In this document: positions 1 to 7,932 of the stretch, one piece after another
How the letters are laid out: each line of letters opens with the position of its first letter
Position numbering within the stretch: position 1 is the stretch's first letter
Source: Utricularia gibba
Taxonomy: Eukaryota; Streptophyta; Magnoliopsida; Lamiales; Lentibulariaceae
NCBI GenBank assembly: GCA_002189035.1
Contig: NEEC01000458.1
Span: 1 to 23,517 of the forward strand
Length of the DNA: 23,517 nt
Reading direction: 5' to 3'
The notes under the pieces: generated by a model
What the model was told of the DNA's origin: nothing
Seen by the model: only the letters and a program-made list of their open reading frames with translations
Databases searched by the model: none
Made by a program: the position numbers and the translations under genes

Positions 1-197
1 AAGTGTTAGAGAATTTTACTGAATCTGCTGAGCAAGGGGTTGTGAGTTCATAACAGCTGTTGAAACCTCTCCAGGGTGGTGTGCGTGGCGTGATGAGCTT
101 TCTACAATGACAAAAAAAATATTTTTATAATCATGTGATATATGTTTATTAAAATATAAATAATGTAAATACGTTAGTTATTAAAGCATATACTACA
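1..197. other. Single-copy lead of the unit, no gene seen
   Basis: Positions 1-105 are of mixed composition and continue the tail of the preceding unit. Positions 106-197 are AT-rich and include an A8 run at about 112-119. A short open frame reaches this segment from the preceding unit in unit 10 only. I see no start, promoter or RNA gene that I could defend. Confidence 0.6.
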
Positions 198-224
198 TGT
201 GAAAGTTTCTTAGTTTTTAATTTT

Positions 225-472
225 ATTAGCATTCGACCCTTAGTTATACTTTGGATGGAGTGTGCATTTTTATTTTAATCATTTTAATTAGCATTCGATC
301 CTTGGTTAAGATTCCAATCGAGTGTATATTTTTTATTTGAACGATTCTATTTGCATTCGATTCTAAGATATGATGCGGATCGAGCGTATATTTTTTATTT
401 TAATATTTTTATTGGCTTTCGGTCTTTAGACATGATTCGGATCGAGTGGAGATGGTTTACTTGAAACTTGTG
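225..472 (+). repeat. 62-bp tandem monomers, left arm (4 copies)
   Basis: Four diverged monomers start at 225, 287, 349 and 411, with an exact 62-bp period. Each begins with a version of ATTAGCATTCGATCCTTAG and then carries GGATCGAGTGTATATTTTT and an AT-rich end. Most monomers hold their own small dyad, with CGATCC (or a variant) about 13 nt before GGATCG. The fourth copy decays after about 455 into the central region. The same monomer appears in opposite orientation at 611-930. Confidence 0.9.
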
Positions 473-522
473 TTAACGCTCGATCCTTAGGAGCAATGTG
501 GAGCGTGTTTACATTGCAAGGG

Positions 523-560
523 CACACGGGCGTGGGTTGTGCGTAAACCACGCCCGTGTG
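523..560. repeat. Central perfect hairpin, unit 1
   Basis: CACACGGGCGTGG (523-535) and CCACGCCCGTGTG (548-560) form a perfect 13-bp stem around a 12-nt loop (536-547). The stem is GC-rich and sits inside AT-rich arms. It is flanked by further imperfect pairing from AGGAGCAAT to ATTGCTCCT, so the full centre could form a hairpin or cruciform of about 110 nt (489-599). It is not a rho-independent terminator, because no U-run follows the stem. Confidence 0.93.
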
Positions 561-610
561 GCATGGCATTGTAATGTATACACGTTCTAAATTGCTCCTA
601 ACGGTGGAAC

Positions 611-930
611 GCTAATTAAGATTTAAAATAAATGAATATGCACTCGATCCAAAGTATACCTAAGGATCTAAGGCTAATAAAAATATGAGAGTGAAAAATA
701 TACGCTCGATCCGCAGCATACCTAACGTTCGAATGCTAATAAAAAATATTAAAATAAAAAATACGCGCTCGATCCGCATTATACTTAAGGATCGAATGAT
801 AATAAAAATATTTAAAGTAAAAAAATAGCAAATATGATCTGAATCATAACCAAGGATCGAATGCTAATTAAATTGACTAAAGTAAAAATACACACTCCAT
901 CCAAAGTACAACTGAGGATCAAATGGTAAA
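611..930 (-). repeat. 62-bp tandem monomers, right arm (5 copies plus edge)
   Basis: The inverted monomer boundary GCTAAT (or GATAAT/GGTAAA) occurs at 611, 673, 735, 798, 863 and 925, giving spacings of 62, 62, 63, 65 and 62. This makes five monomers, against four in the left arm. Most retain the small dyad, for example CTCGATCC then GGATC at about 644-669 with GTATAC in its loop. The 65-bp copy (798-862) is the most diverged; its dyad reads GATCTGAATC instead of CGATCC. Confidence 0.88.
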
Positions 931-952
931 TTAAGTCAAAGAAGCTTTCACA

Positions 953-1026
953 GTTATCCTACGGTTTAATAAATAATGTATTTCAATTATTTATAATTTA
1001 ATAAACCTATATCATATGATTATGAT
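953..1026. other. AT-rich spacer
   Basis: A short AT-rich segment lies between the palindrome and the GGGTT/CCCGAA tract, with AATTATTTATAATTTAAT at about 978-996. It shows no repeat structure of its own. TATCCTAC at 955-962 resembles TATACTAC at 189-196 on the far side of the palindrome (7 of 8 bases). Confidence 0.55.
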
Positions 1027-1180
1027 TAGAGATGGGCCTGGGTTGGATCCATTCAGGTTCGGACCCAACCCGATGAAATTCTGGGTATTACAGTTTGCAT
1101 GACCCATGGGGTTGTCTTTCTGTTCAACCCGAACGGGTTAAACCCTACGGGTTTTGATTGGGCCCGAACCGAACCAAGGG
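1027..1180. repeat. GGGTT / CCCGAA word-rich tract
   Basis: The tract begins TAGAGATGGGCCTGGGTTGG and ends CCCGAACCGAACCAAGGG. It contains GGGTTGG facing CCAACCC and AACCCG-AA-CGGGTT as local dyads, with degenerate repeats of GGGTT, GGTTCGG and their complements. Tracts like this are common in non-autonomous elements of plants, and the opening bases resemble some plant hAT-type termini. No matching second terminus was found in the unit. The same tract lies at 3356-3509, 5685-5838, 8007-8160, 10341-10494, 12673-12826, 15004-15157, 17338-17491, 19663-19816 and 21992-22145. Confidence 0.7.
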
Positions 1181-1250
1181 TTTATCAATTTTATTTTTAT
1201 TTTTTGGCTTATTGTATTTTATGGTTGTTTTTCTTTTTTTCCACGGCCGT
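1181..1250. repeat. T-rich low-complexity stretch
   Basis: This stretch has runs of T separated by single A or G, then TTGGCTTATTGTATTTTATGG and another long T run. It is the most length-variable spot in the unit. Its successive T-run lengths after TCAA are 4-5-6, 4-5-4, 4-5-5 or 4-6-5 depending on the unit, and they serve as a signature for grouping the copies. Confidence 0.75.
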
Positions 1251-1251
1251 A

Positions 1252-1333
1252 TGGCCTTGTGGCTGCTGCTCGAGCACGCGGGCATTAACCAAGCCCATGT
1301 GGCCTCGTGGTGCTGCTGCGTATGCACACGGGC
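1252..1333 (+). repeat. Short GC-rich direct duplication, period 48 bp
   Basis: TGGCCTTGTGGCTGCTGC... ending CACGCGGGC (1252-1283) is repeated with changes as TGGCCTCGTGGTGCTGCTGC... ending CACACGGGC (1300-1333). The spacer between them is ATTAACCAAGCCCATG. The duplication is present in every unit and is distinct from both the 62-bp and 150-bp families. Confidence 0.75.
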
Positions 1334-1470
1334 TGGGGGTCGCGCCGGGCATGAGCCCAAAGTCAGTTTTAGCCCGGCGAAAAAAGGGATGCATTTCTTA
1401 GCGTTGGGTTATCACGAGCCGCCTAATTTTTTTTCGTGGAACACCATCTAGTTTGGGGGGGCGCTCTCGA

Positions 1471-1491
1471 GGGGCCCTTGGCTTGGGCCCC
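1471..1491. repeat. GC-only hairpin in monomer A1
   Basis: GGGGCCC (1471-1477) pairs with GGGCCCC (1485-1491) around the 7-nt loop TTGGCTT. The same position in A3 (2087-2107) keeps the stem with loop TTGGCCC. In units 3 and 7 one G is missing on the left side, and in unit 10 one C is missing on the right. Confidence 0.75.
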
Positions 1492-1767
1492 GGGTTCGGT
1501 CTGGCTGATGAGCCCACTCTGGTCCCACTCGGCGAAAATCGTGACACATTTGTTGAAATTAGGATGTCACGTGCACCCAAACACGGTTTTTTCAACAACA
1601 CGCTTTATACTTGTGGAGACGCTCTCGGGGGCACTCGAATCTTCCCATACGTCGTACCAGGCTCGAGCGTAAAGTCATTGTAGCCCGGCAAAGAAAGTGA
1701 TGCATTTATTAACTTTGGGTTGTCACGAGCCGCCTAAATGGTTTTCCATGGAACACCTTCTAGTTTT

Positions 1768-1785
1768 GGGGGGGAGGGGAGCGGG
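1768..1785 (+). repeat. G-run cluster in monomer A2, possible G-quadruplex
   Basis: G7, A, G4, AGC, G3 occur in succession, enough for four runs of three G's with short loops on the plus strand. The first run is G7 in most units, G6 in units 2 and 10, and G5 in unit 8. A structural role is inferred only from the pattern. Confidence 0.5.
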
Positions 1786-2086
1786 CGCTGCGCCTCGTCC
1801 GGGCCCCGGGAGCCCGGTCCCGTCCGACTCGACGAAAATCGTGATGCATTTGTTGAAGTTAGGATGTCACGAGAACCGCACACGGTTTTTTTCAACAACA
1901 CACTTTATACTTAAGGAGGAGCTCTCGGTGGGGCACCCTGATCGAGCCGGAGGTCGTGCCGAACTCAGGCCCAAAGTCAGCAGTAGCGCGCCAAAAAAGT
2001 GATGCATTTATTAACGTTGGGTTGTGACGAGACGCGTATATGGTTTTTGAAGGAACACCTCCTCGTATTGAGGCGGGCGCTCTCGA

Positions 2087-2107
2087 GGGGCCCTTGGCCC
2101 GGGCCCC
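2087..2107. repeat. GC-only hairpin in monomer A3
   Basis: GGGGCCC (2087-2093) pairs with GGGCCCC (2101-2107), with TTGGCCC between. The loop and right stem also form the palindrome GGCCCGGGCC, so two alternative foldings compete. Confidence 0.7.
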
Positions 2108-2200
2108 GGGTTCGGACGGGCTCATGGGCCCACTCGACGAAAATCATGATGCATTTGTTGAAATTGGGATGTCACGTGCACCCACATTTGTTGAGCGAGG

Positions 2201-2329
2201 ACGGCCAATTTTAGAGACTCGATGGGCCATTCTTCGATCAGCGTCCTACTATCTAGTTCAAACTCAAAGTCACATTATTCTTGCACAATTTCGTATGAAT
2301 GAATATGGGATATGATCCGTTGGAAGCCC
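2201..2329. other. Single-copy tail of the unit
   Basis: The segment after the last 150-bp monomer is not repeated within the unit. It is of mixed composition and runs without a boundary into the first 105 bases of the next unit. In the frame starting within B3 it stays open to a TGA at about 2314. A single-base difference in unit 10 removes that stop. No known protein family is recognised. Confidence 0.55.
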
Positions 2330-2526
2330 AAGTGTTAGAGAATTTTACTGAATCTGCTGAGCAAGGGGTTGTGAGTTCATAACAGCTGTTGAAACCTCTC
2401 CAGGGTGGTGTGCGTGGCGTGATGAGCTTTCTACAATGACAAAAAAAATATTTTTATAATCATGTGATATATGTTTATTAAAATATAAATAATGTAAATA
2501 CGTTAGTTATTAAAGCATATACTACA

Positions 2527-3281
2527 TGTGAAAGTTTCTTAGTTTTTAATTTTATTAGCATTCGACCCTTAGTTATACTTTGGATGGAGTGTGCATTTTT
2601 ATTTTAATCATTTTAATTAGCATTCGATCCTTGGTTAAGATTCCAATCGAGTGTATATTTTTTATTTGAACGATTCTATTTGCATTCGATTCTAAGATAT
2701 GATGCGGATCGAGCGTATATTTTTTATTTTAATATTTTTATTGGCTTTCGGTCTTTAGACATGATTCGGATCGAGTGGAGATGGTTTACTTGAAACTTGT
2801 GTTAACGCTCGATCCTTAGGAGCAATGTGGAGCGTGTTTACATTGCAAGGGCACACGGGCGTGGGTTGTGCGTAAACCACGCCCGTGTGGCATGGCATTG
2901 TAATGTATACGTTCTAAATTGCTCCTAACGGTGGAACGCTAATTAAGATTTAAAATAAATGAATATGCACTCGATCCAAAGTATACCTAAGGATCTAAGG
3001 CTAATAAAAATATGAGAGTGAAAAATATACGCTCGATCCGCAGCATACCTAACGTTCGAATGCTAATAAAAAATATTAAAATAAAAAATACGCGCTCGAT
3101 CCGCATTATACTTAAGGATCGAATGATAATAAAAATATTTAAAGTAAAAAAATAGCAAATATGATCTGAATCATAACCAAGGATCGAATGCTAATTAAAT
3201 TGACTAAAGTAAAAATACACACTCCATCCAAAGTACAACTGAGGATCAAATGGTAATAATTAAGTCAAAGAAGCTTTCACA
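2527..3281. repeat. Giant imperfect palindrome, unit 2
   Basis: TGTGAAAG at 2527 faces CTTTCACA ending at 3281. The monomer numbers in the arms are as in unit 1. Confidence 0.92.
2852..2889. repeat. Central perfect hairpin, unit 2
   Basis: The stem and 12-nt loop are identical to unit 1, although the right flank has lost two bases shortly after it. Confidence 0.92.
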
Positions 3282-3716
3282 GTTATCCTACGGTTTAATA
3301 AATAATGTATTTCAATTATTTATAATTTAATAAACCTATATCATATGATTATGATTAGAGATGGGCCTGGGTTGGATCCATTCAGGTTCGGACCCAACCC
3401 GATGAAATTCTGGGTATTACAGTTTGCATGACCCATGGGGTTGTCTTTCTGTTCAACCCGAACGGGTTAAACCCTACGGGTTTTGATTGGGCCCGAACCG
3501 AACCAAGGGTTTATCAATTTTATTTTTATTTTTTGGCTTATTGTATTTTATGGTTGTTTTTCTTTTTTTCCACGGCCGTATGGCCTTGTGGCTGCTGCTC
3601 GAGCACGCGGGCATTAACCAAGCCCATGTGGCCTCGTGGTGCTGCTGCGTATGCACACGGGCTGGGGGTCGCGCCGGGCATGAGCCCAAAGTCAGTTTTA
3701 GCCCGGCGAAAAAAGG

Positions 3717-4532
3717 GATGCATTTCTTAGCGTTGGGTTATCACGAGCCGCCTAATTTTTTTTCGTGGAACACCATCTAGTTTTGTGGGGGGGCGCTCTC
3801 GAGGGGCCCTTGGCTTGGGCCCCGGGTTCGGTCTGGCTGATGAGCCCACTCTGGTCCCACTCGGCGAAAATCGTGACACATTTGTTGAAATTAGGATGTC
3901 ACGTGCACCCAACACGGTTTTTTTCAACAACACGCTTTATACTTGTGGAGACGCTCTCGGGGGCACTCGAATCTTCCCATACGTCGTACCAGGCTCGAGC
4001 GTAAAGTCATTGTAGCCCGGCAAAGAAAGTGATGCATTTATTAACTTTGGGTTGTCACGAGCCGCCTAAATGGTTTTCCATGGAACACCTTCTAGTTTTG
4101 GGGGGAGGGGAGCGGGCGCTGCGCCTCGTCCGGGCCCCGGGAGCCGGTCCCGTCCGACTCGACGAAAATCGTGATGCATTTGTTGAAGTTAGGATGTCAC
4201 GAGAACCGCACACGGTTTTTTTCAACAACACACTTTATACTTAAGGAGGAGCTCTCGGTGGGGCACCCTGATCGAGCCGGAGGTCGTGCCGAACTCAGGC
4301 CCAAAGTCAGCAGTAGCGCGCCAAAAAAAGTGATGCATTTATTAACGTTGGGTTGTGACGAGACGCGTATATGGTTTTTGAAGGAACACCTCCTCGTATT
4401 GAGGCGGGCGCTCTCGAGGGGCCCTTGGCCCGGGCCCCGGGTTCGGACGGGCTCATGGGCCCACTCGACGAAAATCATGATGCATTTGTTGAAATTGGGA
4501 TGTCACGTGCACCCCACATTTGTTGAGCGAGG
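3717..4532 (+). repeat. 150-bp monomer block, unit 2
   Basis: Six monomers are in the order A-B-A-B-A-B. The first A has TTTTGTGGGGGGG where unit 1 reads TTTGGGGGGG. The T run of B1 is T7. Confidence 0.9.
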
Positions 4533-4855
4533 ACGGCCAATTTTAGAGACTCGATGGGCCATTCTTCGATCAGCGTCCTACTATCTAGTTCAAACTCAAA
4601 GTCACATTATTCTTGCACAATTTCGTATGAATGAATATGGGATATGATCCGTTGGAAGCCCAAGTGTTAGAGAATTTTACTGAATCTGCTGAGCAAGGGG
4701 TTGTGAGTTCATAACAGCTGTTGAAACCTCTCCAGGGTGGTGTGCGTGGCGTGATGAGCTTTCTACAATGACAAAAAAAATATTTTTATAATCATGTGAT
4801 ATGTTTATTAAAATAAAATAATGTAAATACGTTAGTTATTAAAGCATATACTACA

Positions 4856-5610
4856 TGTGAAAGTTTCTTAGTTTTTAATTTTATTAGCATTCGACCCTTA
4901 GTTATACTTTGGATGGAGTGTGCATTTTTATTTTAATCATTTTAATTAGCATTCGATCCTTGGTTAAGATTCCAATCGAGTGTATATTTTTTATTTGAAC
5001 GATTCTATTTGCATTCGATTCTAAGATATGATGCGGATCGAGCGTATATTTTTTATTTTAATATTTTTATTGGCTTTCGGTCTTTAGACATGATTCGGAT
5101 CGAGTGGAGATGGTTTACTTGAAACTTGTGTTAACGCTCGATCCTTAGGAGCAATGTGGAGCGTGTTTACATTGCAAGGGCACACGGGCGTGGGTTGTGC
5201 GTAAACCACGCCCGTGTGGCATGGCATTGTAATGTATACACGTTCTAAATTGCTCCTAACGGTGGAACGCTAATTAAGATTTAAAATAAATGAATGCACT
5301 CGATCCAAAGTATACCTAAGGATCTAAGGCTAATAAAAATATGAGAGTGAAAAATATACGCTCGATCCGCAGCATACCTAACGTTCGAATGCTAATAAAA
5401 AATATTAAAATAAAAAATACGCGCTCGATCCGCATTATACTTAAGGATCGAATGATAATAAAAATATTTAAAGTAAAAAAATAGCAAATATGATCTGAAT
5501 CATAACCAAGGATCGAATGCTAATTAAATTGACTAAAGTAAAAATACACACTCCATCCAAAGTACAACTGAGGATCAAATGGTAATAATTAAGTCAAAGA
5601 AGCTTTCACA
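4856..5610. repeat. Giant imperfect palindrome, unit 3
   Basis: The ends are TGTGAAAG at 4856 and CTTTCACA ending at 5610. The first inverted monomer of the right arm is two bases shorter (TGAATGCACTCG near 5291). Confidence 0.92.
5181..5218. repeat. Central perfect hairpin, unit 3
   Basis: The 13-bp stem and 12-nt loop are unchanged. Confidence 0.92.
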
Positions 5611-6042
5611 GTTATCCTACGGTTTAATAAATAATGTATTTCAATTATTTATAATTTAATAAACCTATATCATATGATTATGATTAGAGATGGGCCTGGG
5701 TTGGATCCATTCAGGTTCGGACCCAACCCGATGAAATTCTGGGTATTACAGTTTGCATGACCCATGGGGTTGTCTTTCTGTTCAACCCGAACGGGTTAAA
5801 CCCTACGGGTTTTGATTGGGCCCGAACCGAACCAAGGGTTTATCAATTTTATTTTTATTTTGGCTTATTGTATTTTATGGTTGTTTTTCTTTTTTCCACG
5901 GCCGTATGGCCTTGTGGCTGCTGCTCGAGCACGCGGGCATTAACCAAGCCCATGTGGCCTCGTGGTGCTGCTGCGTATGCACACGGGCTGGGGGTCGCGC
6001 CGGGCATGAGCCCAAAGTCAGTTTTAGCCCGGCGAAAAAAGG

Positions 6043-6853
6043 GATGCATTTCTTAGCGTTGGGTTATCACGAGCCGCCTAATTTTTTTTCGTGGAACACC
6101 ATCTAGTTTTGTGGGGGGGCGCTCGAGGGCCCTTGGCTTGGGCCCCGCGGTCTGGCTGATGAGCCCACTCTGGTCCCACTCGGCGAAAATCGTGACACAT
6201 TTGTTGAAATTAGGATGTCACGTGCACCCAACACGGTTTTTTCAACAACACGCTTTATACTTGTGGAGACGCTCTCGGGGGGCACTCGAATCTTCCCATA
6301 CGTCGTACCAGGCTCGAGCGTAAAGTCATTGTAGCCCGGCAAAGAAAGTGATGCATTTATTAACTTTGGGTTGTCACGAGCCGCCTAAATGGTTTTCCAT
6401 GGAACACCTTCTAGTTTTGGGGGGGAGGGGAGCGGGCGCTGCGCCTCGTCCGGGCCCCGGGAGCCCGGTCCCGTCCGACTCGACGAAAATCGTGATGCAT
6501 TTGTTGAAGTTAGGATGTCACGAGAACCGCACACGGTTTTTTTCAACAACACACTTTATACTTAAGGAGGAGCTCTCGGTGGGGCACCCTGATCGAGCCG
6601 GAGGTCGTGCCGAACTCAGGCCCAAAGTCAGCAGTAGCGCGCCAAAAAAAGTGATGCATTTATTAACGTTGGGTTGTGACGAGACGCGTATATGGTTTTT
6701 GAAGGAACACCTCCTCGTATTGAGGCGGGCGCTCTCGAGGGGCCCTTGGCCCGGGCCCCGGGTTCGGACGGGCTCATGGGCCCACTCGACGAAAATCATG
6801 ATGCATTTGTTGAAATTGGGATGTCACGTGCACCCCACATTTGTTGAGCGAGG
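6043..6853 (+). repeat. 150-bp monomer block, unit 3
   Basis: Six monomers are present. A1 carries the deletion cluster at 6119-6150, which destroys symmetry in its GC-only hairpin. The remaining five monomers match the other units. Confidence 0.9.
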
Positions 6854-7177
6854 ACGGCCAATTTTAGAGACTCGATGGGCCATTCTTCGATCAGCGTCCT
6901 ACTATCTAGTTCAAACTCAAAGTCACATTATTCTTGCACAATTTCGTATGAATGAATATGGGATATGATCCGTTGGAAGCCCAAGTGTTAGAGAATTTTA
7001 CTGAATCTGCTGAGCAAGGGGTTGTGAGTTCATAACAGCTGTTGAAACCTCCAGGGTGGTGTGCGTGGCGTGATGAGCTTTCTACAATGACAAAAAAAAT
7101 ATTTTTATAATCATGTGATATATGTTTATTAAAATATAAATAATGTAAATACGTTAGTTATTAAAGCATATACTACA

Positions 7178-7932
7178 TGTGAAAGTTTCTTAGTTTTTAA
7201 TTTTATTAGCATTCGACCCTTAGTTATACTTTGGATGGAGTGTGCATTTTTATTTTAATCATTTTAATTAGCATTCGATCCTTGGTTAAGATTCCAATCG
7301 AGTGTATATTTTTTATTTGAACGATTCTATTTGCATTCGATTCTAAGATATGATGCGGATCGAGCGTATATTTTTTATTTTAATATTTTTATTGGCTTTC
7401 GGTCTTTAGACATGATTCGGATCGAGTGGAGATGGTTTACTTGAAACTTGTGTTAACGCTCGATCCTTAGGAGCAATGTGGAGCGTGTTTACATTGCAAG
7501 GGCACACGGGCGTGGGTTGTGCGTAAACCACGCCCGTGTGGCATGGCATTGTAATGTATACACGTTCTAAATTGCTCCTAACGGTGGAACGCTAATTAAG
7601 ATTTAAAATAAATGAATATGCACTCGATCCAAAGTATACCTAAGATCTAAGGCTAATAAAAATATGAGAGTGAAAAATATACGCTCGATCCGCAGCATAC
7701 CTAACGTTCGAATGCTAATAAAAAATATTAAAATAAAAAATACGCGCTCGATCCGCATTATACTTAAGGATCGAATGATAATAAAATATTTAAAGTAAAA
7801 AAATAGCAAATATGATCTGAATCATAACCAAGGATCGAATGCTAATTAAATTGACTAAAGTAAAAATACACACTCCATCCAAAGTACAACTGAGGATCAA
7901 ATGGTAATAATTAAGTCAAAGAAGCTTTCACA
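7178..7932. repeat. Giant imperfect palindrome, unit 4
   Basis: The ends are TGTGAAAG at 7178 and CTTTCACA ending at 7932. The right arm has single-base losses in the first and third inverted monomers. Confidence 0.92.
7503..7540. repeat. Central perfect hairpin, unit 4
   Basis: The stem and loop are identical to unit 1. Confidence 0.92.

Larger units (their letters stand above)
198..952. repeat. Giant imperfect palindrome, unit 1
   Basis: The segment opens with TGTGAAAGTTTCTT and closes with AAGAAGCTTTCACA, which are inverted copies of each other. Inverted similarity continues inward on both sides to a centre near 541. For example AGGAGCAAT at 489-497 faces ATTGCTCCT at 591-599. Left-arm words such as GCATTCGATCCTTGG (291-305) face CCAAGGATCGAATGC in the right arm (851-865). 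The left arm (198-535) is shorter than the right (548-952) because the right arm carries one more 62-bp monomer. Such a structure resembles a foldback or MITE-like element with long subterminal repeats, but I see no transposase and no clean target duplication, so its transposon origin is only a possibility. Confidence 0.92.
1388..2200 (+). repeat. Six-monomer block of about 150-bp GC-rich repeat, unit 1
   Basis: The core word GATGCATTT(A/G)TTGA or a variant occurs at 1388 (A1), 1543 (B1), 1699 (A2), 1843 (B2), 2001 (A3) and 2148 (B3), spaced 155, 156, 144, 158 and 147 bp. A monomers continue with GTTGTCACGAGCCGCCTAAA, GGAACACCTTCTAG, a G-rich run and a GC-rich half. B monomers continue with GGATGTCACGTGCACCC, a T run, CAACAACAC and CTTTATACTT. 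A and B align to each other along their first 75 bases, so they descend from one monomer and now form A-B dimers of about 305 bp. A truncated B-like end before A1 (about 1334-1387) suggests the block was once longer. Confidence 0.9.
1..2329 (+). repeat. Array unit 1 (2329 bp)
   Basis: This unit is used as the reference for the internal map. Its palindrome is 198-952, central hairpin 523-560, GGGTT/CCCGAA tract 1027-1180 and 150-bp monomer block 1388-2200. Private differences: GGTAAATTAAG near 925 where the others have GGTAATAATTAAG; one T fewer in the CTAGTTT run near 1450; an extra A in CCCAAACACGG near 1580; six rather than seven A's before 1999; one C fewer at GTGCACCCACA near 2180. The T-run signature downstream of the CCCGAA tract is 4-5-6, shared with units 2 and 4. 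Confidence 0.97.
2330..4661 (+). repeat. Array unit 2 (2332 bp)
   Basis: Private changes: GTATACGTTC at about 2907, two bases (AC) shorter than in the other units; GAGCCGGTCCCG near 4141, one C short; G6 in the A2 run. Like unit 1 it has G5 in CTCGGGGGCACTCG (others G6) and the 4-5-6 T signature. This makes it the closest relative of unit 1. Confidence 0.97.
4662..6982 (+). repeat. Array unit 3 (2321 bp, shortest)
   Basis: The shortness comes from several small losses. These are AT and T near 4800-4817, AT near 5294, two T's in the T-rich stretch (signature 4-5-4), and a cluster of losses in monomer A1 at about 6119-6150. There CTC is reduced to C, one G is lost from the hairpin, and GGGTTCGG becomes GCGG. 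Confidence 0.97.

Noticed and set aside
523-560. Rho-independent terminator
   Set aside because: The stem is strong but has no T run directly after it, and there is no bacterial gene context.
489-599. Virus-type replication-origin stem-loop (circular ssDNA virus or geminivirus-like)
   Set aside because: The loop lacks the expected nonanucleotide (TAATATTAC type) and there is no Rep-like frame in the unit.
198-952. CRISPR array from the regularly spaced 62-bp repeats
   Set aside because: The repeats are contiguous diverged monomers without unique spacers, they reverse orientation midway, and no cas genes are present.
1099-1401. Recurrent frame starting MTHGVVFLFN as a small secreted or membrane protein
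   Set aside because: It spans the GGGTT tract and the T-rich stretch, and changes frame and length with the T-run count in nearly every unit.
1027-1450. Complete hAT element bounded by TAGAGATGG and CCATCTAG (near 1444)
   Set aside because: The inverted match is only about seven bases, and no 8-bp target duplication is present at the two ends.
1-2329. rDNA intergenic spacer or 5S rDNA unit
   Set aside because: No 5S, 18S, 5.8S or 25S sequence and no typical polymerase I start motif were seen in any unit. A spacer-derived satellite cannot be wholly excluded.
1-2329. Helitron or LTR retrotransposon unit
   Set aside because: No CTRR-type end preceded by a hairpin, no paired long terminal repeats, primer-binding site or polymerase motifs could be identified.
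6348-6968. A 206-codon plus-strand open frame, also at 8679-9299, as a protein gene
   Set aside because: It is a stop-free reading of the 150-bp repeat. Equivalent frames are split or shifted in units 1, 2, 5, 6, 7, 8, 9 and 10, opposite-strand frames overlap it, and no domain is recognisable.
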